Positions 8,258 through 16,441 of a stretch of DNA of 64,000 bases are shown here, piece by piece; the stretch's first letter is position 1; each line of letters opens with the position of its first letter. A model generated the notes under the pieces. The model ran no database searches. It was not told the origin of the DNA and saw only the letters and a program-made list of their open reading frames with translations. Where the stretch lies: assembly GCF_009765165.1 (NCBI RefSeq), contig NZ_VLNU01000001.1, forward strand, positions 1,550,001 to 1,614,000, read 5' to 3'. Both the position numbers and the translations under genes were made by a program. This DNA is from Lysobacter panacisoli (GTDB lineage: Bacteria > Pseudomonadota > Gammaproteobacteria > Xanthomonadales > Xanthomonadaceae).

Positions 8258-8752
8258 ATGAAGCGCACGCTCCTCTGGTTGCTGGTGGCATGCGCACCGG
8301 CGACGGCTTTCGCCCAGGACGAGGCGGCGAAGCTCGACCTCGCCGTGCCGACCACGCCGATCCAGTTCGCCAGCAACAGCGGCGAAGCCCAGGCGCGTTA
8401 CCGCAACGATCCGCCCGGCACCTATTACGGCGACATCGGCGGCGCATCGGCGATGAACCCCGACGTCGCGGACGCCGCCGAGGGCTGGCAGGTCCACGGC
8501 AGCCTCGAGGCCGGCATCGGGTATTCGAAACAGACCGGCAGCAGCCAGTGGCAGGCCGCGCATGTGCAGCTCGACAAGACCTACGTCGACGAGGACGGCG
8601 ACACCAGCCACGTCAACCTGAGCCTGAGCGTGGGCCAGGGCGACGGCCCGATGTTCGGTTCGGGGTATTTCCACCCGGGCTACTACGGCTATGGCGAGCC
8701 CATGCCAATCGACGAACCGCCGCCGGGGCCGCGCGCGCCGTTCAGGCGCTGA
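8258..8752 (+). CDS. Secreted hypothetical protein, 164 residues
   Basis: I do not recognise a family. The protein begins with a textbook signal peptide (KRTLLWLLVACAPATAFAQ, cleavage after AFAQ). A polar domain follows with 'YYGDIGGASAMNPDVADAAEGWQVHGSLEAGIGYSK' style sequence and alternating hydrophobic strands (VHGSLEAGIGYS, HVNLSLSVGQG) that may be beta structure. The C-terminus is Gly/Tyr/Pro-rich. This suggests a periplasmic or outer-membrane-associated protein. A purine-rich GAACAGGGGA lies about 8 bp upstream of ATG 8258. Confidence 0.72.
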   Translation: MKRTLLWLLVACAPATAFAQDEAAKLDLAVPTTPIQFASNSGEAQARYRNDPPGTYYGDIGGASAMNPDVADAAEGWQVHGSLEAGIGYSKQTGSSQWQAAHVQLDKTYVDEDGDTSHVNLSLSVGQGDGPMFGSGYFHPGYYGYGEPMPIDEPPPGPRAPFRR

Positions 8753-8831
8753 GGACGCGCTTCCGCACGCCACGCCGGGCCGGCCGGCGCAAGCCGCTAC
8801 AATCGCGGTTTTCGCCGCTTCCGAGCCGTCC

Positions 8832-10904
8832 ATGTACGAACCGATTCTCGACGCCCTGCGCCGCGGCGCCGCCCCTGAAGCGCTCAACGCCGCGCGCGAG
8901 GCCGTCACGGCCCAGCCGCAGGACGCCACTTCCCATCGCCTGCTTGCCGCCGCGCTGCGGCTGGGTGGCGACCGCGATGCGGCGATGGCCGCCATCGACC
9001 AGGCCATCGAACTGGCGCCGGACGATGCCAACCTGCACCTCGAACGCGCCGGCCTGCTGCTGCACGAGCGCCAGCTCGACGAGGCGCAGGCTGCGCTGGC
9101 CCGCGCCACCGGCCTGGATCCGAACCAGTTCCCGGCCTACATCATCCAGGGCCAGCTCGCGGTCGGCCGCGGCGATCTCGACGAAGCCGAGCGCCTGACC
9201 CGCACCGCGGCGCGCATCGCGCCGGACCACCCGCACGTGGCCGCATTGCAGGGCACGCTGGCGCTGCGCCGCGGCGATGCCGACCAGGCGCTCGCGATCC
9301 TCGGCACCGCCTCGCAACGCGCGCCGAACGACCTGCAGCTGCGCCATGCGCTCGGTTTCGCGTACCTCGCCAAGGGCCACTTCGCGTTCGCCGAACAGGC
9401 GTTCCGCGCGCTGCTGGAGAAGGACGGCGGTTCGCGTCCGCTGCGCATGGTCATCGCCGACCTGATGCGTCGCCAGGGCCGCCCGGGCGAGGCCGCGGAA
9501 GAACTCGCGCCGCTGCTCGAACGCGAAGGTCCGAGCCCCGCACTGCAGCGCCTGATGGGCGAACTCGAACTCGAAGCCGGCCGCAACGAGCACGCTCTGG
9601 AACTGCTGCGCAGTGCGTTCGACGCCGACCCGCGCAACGTGCGCAACATCCTGCCGCTGGTCGAAGCCTGGCGCCGCCTGGGCCTGCACGACGACGCACG
9701 CACGACGGTCGACGCCGCGCTGCGCGAGCACGCGCAGTCGCCTGAGTTGTGGCATGCGCGACTGCTGTTCGAGGAATTCGCCAGCGAGCCGGCGCGCGCG
9801 GTGATCGCGCGCTGGCGCGAGGCGATGCCGGAGTTCATCCCGGCGATCGAAGCGCAGGTCGTCGTCCACGACCACGCCGGCGAATCCGATGAAGCCGACG
9901 CGCTGGTGCGTCGCATCGTCGAACTGCGCCCGGGTTACACCCAGGCCGAGATGCGCATCGTCGATTCGCTGCTGCGGCGCGATCCCGACGCTGCGGTCGA
10001 ACGCGTGGAAGGACTGATCGCGCAGGCGCCCGACGCGAACGTGAAGCGCAGCCTGCGCCAGCTGCTCGGCCGCTGCTTCGATGTCGCCGGCCAGCCCGCG
10101 ACCGCGATCGCGACCTGGGCCGAACTGCACGCCGAAGTGGTGGACCAGCGCTTGCCGCTGCCCGAAATCAGCCAGGGCGAACGCGAATGGCCGGCGGTGG
10201 GACCGCTGCCGGAACCGACGCCGGCGGTGGTGCTGTTGTGGGGCGCGCCGGGTTCGCTGGTCGAACGCCTCGCCGTGACCCTGGACCAGGCCGGTGCGCC
10301 GCTGCGCGTTGATCGCCTCGGCCCACAGCCGCCGACCGATCCGATGCAGCGCTACACCACGGTGCCGGGCCTGCTCGACGGTTCGCTCGACCCGGCCTAC
10401 GTGGCGGGTCTGTGGCGCGCGGCACTGCCGGCGCGCGGCATCAACGACGGCAACATCATCGACTGGCTGCTGTGGTGGGACAACGCGCTGCTGCTGGCGC
10501 TGCGCCCGCACCTGCCGGAGGCGATGGTGCTGGTCGCGCTGCGCGATCCGCGCGACATGCTGCTGGACTGGCTGGCCTACGGTTCGCCGGTGCCGTTCGC
10601 GCTGCCGTCGCCCGAAGCCGGCGCGCGCTGGCTCGCGCAGACGCTGTCGCAGATCGCCGACCTGCACGAGCATCAGCTGTATTCGTACCGGCTGGTGAAG
10701 CTGGACACCATCGCGCAGGACGCCACCGGACTCGCGCAGGCGATGGCCGACGCGCTCGGCATCCGCATGCCGATCCCGCCGCAGGAAGCGCTCGGCCCCG
10801 CGCACTTCGAGGCTGGACGTTGGCGCGAGTACCGCGATGCGCTGGGCGATGCCTTCGCGCTGCTCACCCCGGTCGCGGAACGCCTGGGTTATCCGGCCGA
10901 GTGA
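8832..10904 (+). CDS. TPR-repeat protein with C-terminal sulfotransferase-like domain
   Basis: The gene encodes 690 residues. Residues 1 to about 440 are consecutive tetratricopeptide-like helix pairs (for example ALNAAREAVTAQPQDATSHRL, AIDQAIELAPDDANL, ATRTAARIAPDHP-type units). Residues ~460-690 resemble the P-loop sulfotransferase fold: a VVLLWGAPGS strand-loop at the 5'-PAPS-binding position and a VALRDPRDMLLDW segment matching the 3'-phosphate loop (RDPRD). The same TPR-sulfotransferase architecture occurs in proteobacterial proteins of unknown acceptor. The PAPS loop is GAPGS rather than the common P-R-S-G-T, so activity is not assured. ATG 8832 begins MYEPILDAL; upstream codons in frame are not protein-like. 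Confidence 0.8.
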   Translation: MYEPILDALRRGAAPEALNAAREAVTAQPQDATSHRLLAAALRLGGDRDAAMAAIDQAIELAPDDANLHLERAGLLLHERQLDEAQAALARATGLDPNQFPAYIIQGQLAVGRGDLDEAERLTRTAARIAPDHPHVAALQGTLALRRGDADQALAILGTASQRAPNDLQLRHALGFAYLAKGHFAFAEQAFRALLEKDGGSRPLRMVIADLMRRQGRPGEAAEELAPLLEREGPSPALQRLMGELELEAGRNEHALELLRSAFDADPRNVRNILPLVEAWRRLGLHDDARTTVDAALREHAQSPELWHARLLFEEFASEPARAVIARWREAMPEFIPAIEAQVVVHDHAGESDEADALVRRIVELRPGYTQAEMRIVDSLLRRDPDAAVERVEGLIAQAPDANVKRSLRQLLGRCFDVAGQPATAIATWAELHAEVVDQRLPLPEISQGEREWPAVGPLPEPTPAVVLLWGAPGSLVERLAVTLDQAGAPLRVDRLGPQPPTDPMQRYTTVPGLLDGSLDPAYVAGLWRAALPARGINDGNIIDWLLWWDNALLLALRPHLPEAMVLVALRDPRDMLLDWLAYGSPVPFALPSPEAGARWLAQTLSQIADLHEHQLYSYRLVKLDTIAQDATGLAQAMADALGIRMPIPPQEALGPAHFEAGRWREYRDALGDAFALLTPVAERLGYPAE

Positions 10905-10911
10905 CCGGACT

Positions 10912-10941
10912 CCGCCTTCGTCCGGATGCGGGCGAAGGCGG
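10912..10941 (+). terminator. GC hairpin after the TPR-sulfotransferase gene
   Basis: CCGCCTTCG and CGAAGGCGG form a perfect 9-bp stem around a 12-base loop, beginning 7 bp after the stop codon. No T-run follows, so it may be a weak or Rho-assisted terminator or an mRNA-stability element. Confidence 0.4.
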
Positions 10942-10982
10942 TAGTGCTCGACGTCCGCGCAAGATCAAGAACGGAGACGACC

Positions 10983-11609
10983 ATGCAGATCCGCAGCCAG
11001 AGTTTCCAGCACCGCGAACGCATCCCGGCCGATTTCGCCGCCGGCCAGGCCACCGCGGATGGTTTCGGCTTCGCGCCGAACCGCAATCCGCACCTGGCCT
11101 GGGACGACGTGCCCGCCGGTACGAAATCCTTCGCGCTGGTATGCATCGATCCGGACGTGCCGACCGTGCCGGAAATGGTCGGCAAGGAAGGCGTGCTGAT
11201 CCCGTCCGAGCAGCCGCGCTGCGATTTCGTGCACTGGGCGATGGCCGACATTCCCGCCGACGTGCGCGAGATCGCCGCCGGCAGCTGCAGCGACGGCGTA
11301 GTCCCGCATGGCAAGCAGGCGCCGTCCGGTCCGGCCGGTTCGCGCCAGGGCGTCAACGACTACACGGGCTGGTTCGCGGGCAACGCCGACATGGACGGCG
11401 ACTGGAAGGGCTACGACGGCCCGTTCCCGCCGCCGAACGACCTGCGCCTGCACCGCTATTTCTTCCGTCTGTTCGCACTCGACGTCGAACGGCTGGACTT
11501 GCCCGCGCGCTTCACCGCCACCGACGTCTTCAAGGCGATGCACGGGCACGTGATCGACGAAGCCGCGTTGCAGGGTACGTACTCGCTCAATCCGTCGGTC
11601 AAGGGCTGA
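10983..11609 (+). CDS. YbhB/YbcL family (PEBP-like) protein
   Basis: This 208-residue bacterial phosphatidylethanolamine-binding-protein homologue starts after a GGAGACGACC ribosome-binding site. Family features are NPHLAWDDVPAGTKSFALVCIDPDVP (the ligand-pocket DPD), CDFVHWAMADIP with the pocket histidine, and GYDGPFPPPNDLRLHRYFF matching the conserved GPxPP-HRY segment. No signal peptide is seen, so it is probably cytoplasmic. The YbhB/YbcL molecular function is unsettled. It is coincident that a ybhP/clsB/ybhN-like operon occurs elsewhere in the window; the genes are not adjacent. Confidence 0.88.
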   Translation: MQIRSQSFQHRERIPADFAAGQATADGFGFAPNRNPHLAWDDVPAGTKSFALVCIDPDVPTVPEMVGKEGVLIPSEQPRCDFVHWAMADIPADVREIAAGSCSDGVVPHGKQAPSGPAGSRQGVNDYTGWFAGNADMDGDWKGYDGPFPPPNDLRLHRYFFRLFALDVERLDLPARFTATDVFKAMHGHVIDEAALQGTYSLNPSVKG

Positions 11610-11690
11610 TGCTGCCAACCCTGCGCTGCAGGTGAAGCGGGTAGGATCGAGCGCGGGGATGGCCGCCATCGCGGCCCACGCGCTGACAAC

Positions 11691-12218
11691 ATGGACGACC
11701 TTCCGTATGCCGCGCCGAAGGCCGTGGTGGCCGACAACGCCGGCGCACCGCGGTCGTTCCACATCGCCGGTCGCTGGCGTCGACTGTTCAACTGGCTGAT
11801 CGACAAGATCGTGATCATGATGCTGGGCGCGCTTGTCTTCGCCCTGCTGTACGCGTTCGGTTCCAGCGCGGTGGTCGCGTGGCTCGACGGCCTGACCCTG
11901 GTCACGGAGCAACTGGCCTGCCTGCCGCTCTACCTCGGCTACTACATGGCGATGGAAGGCCTGTTCGGCGTCACGCTGGGCAAGCTGTTGACCGGCACGC
12001 GCGTCGTCGATGAGCGCGGGCATCGGATCCTCCTCCGCCACGCGCTCCTGCGCAGCATGTGCCGGCTGATTCCGTTCGACGCGCTTTCGGTGCTGATGAG
12101 CGACGACAGCCGCATCCGTGGCTGGCACGATTCGCTGGCGGACACATATGTGGTGCTGCGCGTGGCTCCGGCGATGGCGGTCGCCGCATCCGGATCCGAA
12201 CCCGTCGCCGCCTCCTGA
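11691..12218 (+). CDS. RDD family membrane protein
   Basis: The protein has 175 residues. A short cytoplasmic N-terminus leads to 'GRWRRLFNWLIDKIVIMMLGALVFALL', where the family's defining R/D dyad sits at the start of helix 1. A second helix and the conserved 'GLFGVTLGKLLTGTRVVDERG' follow, and then 'RIRGWHDSLADTYVV' containing the third family Asp. RDD proteins are small integral inner-membrane proteins, some implicated in ion transport; the role here is unknown. It is followed by a convergent META/DUF4377 gene. Confidence 0.85.
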   Translation: MDDLPYAAPKAVVADNAGAPRSFHIAGRWRRLFNWLIDKIVIMMLGALVFALLYAFGSSAVVAWLDGLTLVTEQLACLPLYLGYYMAMEGLFGVTLGKLLTGTRVVDERGHRILLRHALLRSMCRLIPFDALSVLMSDDSRIRGWHDSLADTYVVLRVAPAMAVAASGSEPVAAS

Positions 12219-12240
12219 CGGCGACAGGCCATGCGCGGCG

Positions 12241-13074
12241 TTACTTGCGCGGCGCGTCCTTCACCAGCTCCGACTCGACCACCATGTCGAGCACGTACGC
12301 CGTCGACGGTGCGTCGGCCGGTGGGTTCTTGATCGCATAGCGCTTCACGCGCACGACGTTGCGCGTGCCGGCGACGTGTTCGAAGCCTTCGATGTCCTGG
12401 TACAGCGGTTGCCATTCGCCCGGCGTGCCGGTCTTGAGGCCCTGGGCGTCGTAGTGGACTTCGCGCACCTGCAGGCACTGCTTGTCCGGGATCAGCGGAT
12501 GGCTGCACGGCTTGGTTTCGGGCGCGACTTCGTAGAACGCCGTCTCGCCCGCGCCGCCGTAGCGCGTTTCGGCGGTGGCTTCGCCGCGGAAGGTGAGCAC
12601 GTCGCCGCCCGCACCGGTCAGGGTCAGGGTCGGTGACTCGCCGCCTGCCAGCGCGGCCGTCTGCGGACCCTGCAGGCGCTTGCCGACTTCCTGGTCCAGC
12701 GCCATCAGCTTCGGATCCGCGCAGGCCATCAGGGTCGAGGCGAGGTCGGCGACGGTGAGACGCTCGCCTTCCAGCGTGTAGCCGCCGCCCATGCGATTGC
12801 AGGTGTTGGCGACGCCGATCCGGTTGTCGCGGAAATCCAGCTGCACCGGCTTGTCTGCGCGCGCGAACAGCGACTCGATGCGCTGCCCCTTCGCGTCCAC
12901 GGCCTGATCGAGCTTCCAGTGGTACGCGCTGAGCATCGCCGCATCGACGGTGGTCGTTGCGGGTGTCGCCGCCGCGGGCGTGGCGGCGGGTTCCGCGGCC
13001 GGCGGCGTTTCCGGGGCGCGCGAACACGCGGTGGCCAGCGCCACGGACAGGGTGAGAAGGGCGAGTCGCTTCAT
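12241..13074 (-). CDS. META + DUF4377 domain lipoprotein
   Basis: This 277-residue lipoprotein has lipobox ATAC (Cys17 in MKRLALLTLSVALATACS). After an Ala/Pro-rich linker, a META (HslJ-type) domain spans roughly residues 50-140, with 'NRIGVANTCNRMGGGYTLEG' and 'TLMACADPKLMALDQEV' as in heat-shock HslJ. The C-terminal part (about residues 175-270) reads as DUF4377, with 'CLQVREVHYDAQG', 'WQPLYQDIEGFEHVAGTRNVVRVKRY'. ATG 13074 is preferred over an upstream ATG because the signal peptide begins there. It is probably anchored in the envelope; function unknown. Confidence 0.82.
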   Translation of the reverse strand: MKRLALLTLSVALATACSRAPETPPAAEPAATPAAATPATTTVDAAMLSAYHWKLDQAVDAKGQRIESLFARADKPVQLDFRDNRIGVANTCNRMGGGYTLEGERLTVADLASTLMACADPKLMALDQEVGKRLQGPQTAALAGGESPTLTLTGAGGDVLTFRGEATAETRYGGAGETAFYEVAPETKPCSHPLIPDKQCLQVREVHYDAQGLKTGTPGEWQPLYQDIEGFEHVAGTRNVVRVKRYAIKNPPADAPSTAYVLDMVVESELVKDAPRK

Positions 13075-13159
13075 GGGTGTCTCCTGAAAAGGCGACTCAT
13101 GGAAACGAACCAACGCTTAGGACGGGGTGAAGGCGCGCGAGCCGCCGTCACGCCGGTAT

Positions 13160-14014
13160 TCAGCTTCCGGCTGGAACCAGGTACAGCAGCGCTGCGCCGA
13201 GCACGAAGCGGTAGATCGCGAACACCGTGAAACGGTGGCTCTGGATGTAGTGCAGCAGCCACTTCACCGCGATGAAGGCGGTGATCGCAGAGGCGACAAA
13301 GGCCACGCCCAGCGCGGTCCAGTCCTCGTGCGCGGCTTCGCCGTTGTGCAGGACCGAGACCAGCTCGTAGGCCGTCGCCGCGAACATCGTCGGGATGCCG
13401 ACCAGGAACGCGAACTCCGTCGCTGCCGCGCGCGAAGTGGTACCGGCCAGCAGCGCCACGAAGATCGTCGCGCCTGAGCGCGAAGTCCCCGGGAACACGC
13501 CGGCCACGACCTGCGCGATGCCGACCAGGATCGCCACCGTCCAGGTGATCGTCGCTCGCTCGCCGAGCACGGCCGCGCGCTTGGCCGCGAAATGCTCCGC
13601 CGCGATCATCCACACGCCGCCCAGCACCAGCGCCCACGCGATCGGCGTCACTTCATCGGGCAATTCGAAGCCGAGCTTCTTCACGATCACGCCCAGCACC
13701 GCGGTCACGCCGAATGCCACGGCGAGCTTGAACGCATAGTCGCGCGCCTGCGTCGCGTCCAACGGCATGCCGGCCGGACTGTGCTCGGCGAGCGCGCGGC
13801 GGCCGACGAAGCCCATCGCCAGGTCCCACAGTCGCTGGCGGTAGATCAGCACCACCGCGAGGATCGCGCCGGCCTGGATCGATATGTTGAACAGATCGCT
13901 GCGATGGCCCAGCCAGCGCTCGGCGATCAGCAGATGGCCGGTGCTGGAAATCGGCAGGAATTCGGTGATGCCTTCGATGATGCCCAGGAGCAACGCGGCG
14001 AGCAGTTCGGTCAT
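13160..14014 (-). CDS. uppP: Undecaprenyl-diphosphatase UppP (BacA)
   Basis: This 284-residue polytopic membrane protein dephosphorylates undecaprenyl pyrophosphate, recycling the lipid carrier for peptidoglycan. The diagnostic (E/Q)-rich motif is seen at the start (LLGIIEGITEFLPISSTGHL) and the PGTSRSG motif in the middle (GVFPGTSRSGATIF). ATG 14014 gives MTELLAALLLGIIEG, the usual UppP N-terminus. It is transcribed away from glnA, so the 300-bp region between the two starts holds both promoters, including the NtrC sites described below. Confidence 0.95.
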   Translation of the reverse strand: MTELLAALLLGIIEGITEFLPISSTGHLLIAERWLGHRSDLFNISIQAGAILAVVLIYRQRLWDLAMGFVGRRALAEHSPAGMPLDATQARDYAFKLAVAFGVTAVLGVIVKKLGFELPDEVTPIAWALVLGGVWMIAAEHFAAKRAAVLGERATITWTVAILVGIAQVVAGVFPGTSRSGATIFVALLAGTTSRAAATEFAFLVGIPTMFAATAYELVSVLHNGEAAHEDWTALGVAFVASAITAFIAVKWLLHYIQSHRFTVFAIYRFVLGAALLYLVPAGS

Positions 14015-14113
14015 GGGAGCGGGAGGGCCTGTTCGTGTGTCGGATTGCGCGAACGCGCGGCGGTGCTGCTGCGCGCATGCGCGAAACGGCGCAGCATACC
14101 GGATGGCCACGTG

Positions 14114-14130
14114 TGCACCGGGTTGATGCA
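14114..14130 (+). promoter_or_regulatory. NtrC-type site, distal, upstream of glnA
   Basis: TGCACC-GGGTT-GATGCA differs from the NtrC consensus TGCACC-N5-GGTGCA at one base. Its centre (14122) is 31 bp, about three helical turns, from the perfect proximal site. It lies about 127 bp upstream of the start predicted from the sigma-54 element. Confidence 0.75.
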
Positions 14131-14144
14131 TGCAACGGTCACAT

Positions 14145-14161
14145 TGCACCAATAAGGTGCA
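14145..14161 (+). promoter_or_regulatory. NtrC-type site, proximal, perfect consensus, upstream of glnA
   Basis: TGCACC-AATAA-GGTGCA matches the enteric NtrC dyad exactly. Centre at 14153, about 96 bp upstream of the predicted sigma-54 transcription start. ntrB and ntrC themselves lie at 41.7-44.2 kb of this window. Confidence 0.9.
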
Positions 14162-14222
14162 GTTCGGCCGCGACACTGTCGCGCAGCCGAGAAGAATCAA
14201 TGCGTTACGAGCGTGTGAAAGT

Positions 14223-14238
14223 TGGCACGACCTGTGCG
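14223..14238 (+). promoter_or_regulatory. Sigma-54 (-24/-12) promoter of glnA
   Basis: TGGCACG-ACCT-GTGCG fits TGGCACG-N4-TTGCW, with the invariant GG and GC correctly spaced and one base off in the -12 box. Transcription would start near 14249, giving a leader of about 66 bases before the glnA ATG. The two NtrC sites upstream are at enhancer distance. Confidence 0.82.
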
Positions 14239-14314
14239 TCATCCAAGACAGTCACCGCCCCCGCGGCCGGCTTTCCCGAATCCCGAAATCCCCGAATCAC
14301 ATCCCGGAGTTCCC

Positions 14315-15724
14315 ATGTCGATCGAACACGTAGAAAAGCTCATCAAGGACCACAAGGTCGAATTCGTCGACCTGCGCTTCGTGGACATGCGTGGCGTGCA
14401 GCACCACGTCACCTTCCCGAAGTCGATCGTGGAGCCGAGCCTGTTCGAGGACGGCAAGATGTTCGACGGTTCCTCGATCAGCGGCTGGAAGGGCATCAAC
14501 GAGTCCGACATGGTGCTGCTGCCCGACGCCAGCACCGCGTTCCTGGATCCGTTCACCGCCGATCCGACCCTCGTGCTGACCTGCGACATCCTCGACCCGG
14601 CCACCATGCAGGCCTATTCGCGCGATCCGCGCGGCGTCGCCAAGCGCGCCGAGGCCTACCTGAAGGCCAGTGGCATCGCCGACCAGGCCTTCTTCGGTCC
14701 GGAGCCCGAGTTCTTCATCTTCGACTCGGTCCGCTTCGCCAACGACATGGGCCACACCTTCTTCCACATCGACTCGGAAGAAGCTCACTGGAATTCCGGC
14801 CGTGAGTACGACGGCGGCAACACCGGCTACCGTCCGATGGTGAAGGGCGGCTACTTCCCCGTCGCGCCGCTGGATTCGCTGCACGACATCCGCGCCGAGA
14901 TGTGCAAGACGCTGGAACAGGTCGGCATGGAAGTGGAAGTGCACCACCACGAAGTGGCCAACGCCGGCCAGTGCGAGATCGGCACCAAGTTCAACTCGCT
15001 GGTGAAGAAGGCCGACGAACTGCTGACGATGAAGTACGTCATCAAGAACGTCGCCCACCGCAACGGCAAGACCGCGACCTTCATGCCCAAGCCGATCGTC
15101 GGCGACAACGGCAGCGGCATGCACGTGCACCAGTCGCTGGCCAAGGGCGGCGTGAACCTGTTCTCCGGCGACGGCTACGGCGGCCTGTCGCAGATGGCGC
15201 TGTGGTACATCGGCGGCATCTTCAAGCATGCCCGCGCGATCAACGCCTTCGCCAACTCGACCACCAACAGCTACAAGCGCCTGGTGCCGGGTTACGAAGC
15301 GCCGGTGATGCTGGCCTACTCGGCCCGCAACCGCTCGGCGTCGTGCCGCATTCCGTACGTCGCCAACCCGAAGGCCCGTCGCATCGAGATCCGCTTCCCG
15401 GATCCGATGAACTCCGGCTACCTGGTCTTCGCCGCGCTGATGATGGCCGGCCTGGACGGCATCAAGAACCAGATCGACCCGGGCGCGCCGAGCGACAAGG
15501 ACCTGTACGACCTGCCGCCGGAAGAAGAGAAGAACATCCCGACCGTGTGCCACAGCCTCGACCAGGCGCTGGAAGCGCTCGACAAGGATCGCGACTTCCT
15601 CAAGGCCGGCGGCGTGTTCACCGACGACTTCATCGACGGCTACATCGCGCTGAAGATGCAGGAAGTCACGCGCTTCCGCGCGGCGACGCACCCGCTCGAG
15701 TACCAGATGTACTACACGATCTGA
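14315..15724 (+). CDS. glnA: Type I glutamine synthetase GlnA
   Basis: This 469-residue GSI catalyses glutamate + ammonia + ATP to glutamine and forms a cytoplasmic dodecamer. Signatures include the start [22 protein letters not shown], '[12 protein letters not shown]', the ATP-binding '[17 protein letters not shown]' and '[13 protein letters not shown]'. The adenylylation loop [12 protein letters not shown] places Tyr398 (Tyr397 without Met), so it is of the beta subtype regulated by GlnE. The length equals that of the enteric enzyme. ATG 14315 follows CCCGGAG. Regulation by NtrC and sigma-54 is strongly suggested by the upstream sites. A 10-bp hairpin follows the stop. Confidence 0.98.
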   Translation: MSIEHVEKLIKDHKVEFVDLRFVDMRGVQHHVTFPKSIVEPSLFEDGKMFDGSSISGWKGINESDMVLLPDASTAFLDPFTADPTLVLTCDILDPATMQAYSRDPRGVAKRAEAYLKASGIADQAFFGPEPEFFIFDSVRFANDMGHTFFHIDSEEAHWNSGREYDGGNTGYRPMVKGGYFPVAPLDSLHDIRAEMCKTLEQVGMEVEVHHHEVANAGQCEIGTKFNSLVKKADELLTMKYVIKNVAHRNGKTATFMPKPIVGDNGSGMHVHQSLAKGGVNLFSGDGYGGLSQMALWYIGGIFKHARAINAFANSTTNSYKRLVPGYEAPVMLAYSARNRSASCRIPYVANPKARRIEIRFPDPMNSGYLVFAALMMAGLDGIKNQIDPGAPSDKDLYDLPPEEEKNIPTVCHSLDQALEALDKDRDFLKAGGVFTDDFIDGYIALKMQEVTRFRAATHPLEYQMYYTI

Positions 15725-15730
15725 TCCATC

Positions 15731-15760
15731 CGCGGCCCGGGGCGAATGCTCCGGGCCGCG
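15731..15760 (+). terminator. Hairpin after glnA
   Basis: CGCGGCCCGG pairs perfectly with CCGGGCCGCG across a 10-base loop, starting 7 bp past the glnA stop and followed by a short T-containing stretch (TTCGTT). Probable terminator or attenuator before the GNAT gene. Confidence 0.6.
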
Positions 15761-15803
15761 TTCGTTCCGCACCCTGCTTTCCGGGTTCCCACGGAGATTC
15801 GCG

Positions 15804-16259
15804 ATGGAGATCCGCACCGGCGGTCTCGACCATCCCGATGTCGTCGCGCTGCTGCAGGAGCACCTGCAGGGCATGGCGCTTCTGTCTCCGCCGGAGAGCA
15901 TCCACGCGCTCGACCTCGACGGTCTGCGGGATCCGCGGATCACCTTCTGGTCGGCATGGGAGGGCGGGGAACTCGTCGGCTGTGGCGCGCTGAAGCAGCT
16001 CGATGGCGTGCACGGAGAGATCAAGTCGATGCGCACCGCATCCAGGCACCGCCGCAAGGGGGTGGCGGCCGGATTGCTGGAGCACATCCTCGCCGAAGCC
16101 GGGCGTCGCGCTTACCGGCAGTTGAGTCTGGAAACCGGCTCGATGCAGGGCTTCGCACCGGCGCGCGCGCTGTACGCGCGCTTCGGTTTCGCACTGTGTG
16201 GTCCGTTCGCGGATTACAGGCAGGACCCGAACAGCGTCTTCATGACGCGGGCCGTGTAG
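15804..16259 (+). CDS. GNAT family N-acetyltransferase
   Basis: This 151-residue GNAT-fold acyltransferase has the acetyl-CoA-binding segment RTASRHRRKGVAAGLLEHIL (R/Q-x-x-G-x-G/A-like, here RRKGVA) at about residues 73-92. It is followed by 'YRQLSLETGSMQGFAPARALYARFGFALCGPFADY', characteristic of small YafP/ElaA-like acetyltransferases. An upstream CACGGAGATTCGCG provides the ribosome-binding site. The substrate is unknown. It lies between glnA and the TorF-glnK-amtB genes, but nothing ties it to nitrogen control. Confidence 0.87.
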   Translation: MEIRTGGLDHPDVVALLQEHLQGMALLSPPESIHALDLDGLRDPRITFWSAWEGGELVGCGALKQLDGVHGEIKSMRTASRHRRKGVAAGLLEHILAEAGRRAYRQLSLETGSMQGFAPARALYARFGFALCGPFADYRQDPNSVFMTRAV

Positions 16260-16441
16260 CCACAAGCACGGCGCAGTACCACCACGACAACCAGAGAGAG
16301 GGAAACGAAAACGACGGGCTGCGCCCGCCGCAAGGCGAGTGCGTCTCCGAAGAACGCGCGGGAACGACGAAACGACGCCCGCGTGGCAAGAGCACGAAGC
16401 AATGACCGGGGAGGGGCCACCGCTTATGAGGAGCCTGCGTC

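Noticed and set aside
14297..16087. Long minus-strand open frame opposite glnA
   Set aside because: Antisense to an unambiguous glutamine synthetase; its translation is His/Arg/Val-rich shadow sequence with no domain.
16260..16441. Possible sigma-54 or NtrC site upstream of the TorF-type porin
   Set aside because: TGGCAAG occurs near 16383, but no GC doublet follows at the required distance and no NtrC dyad is present.
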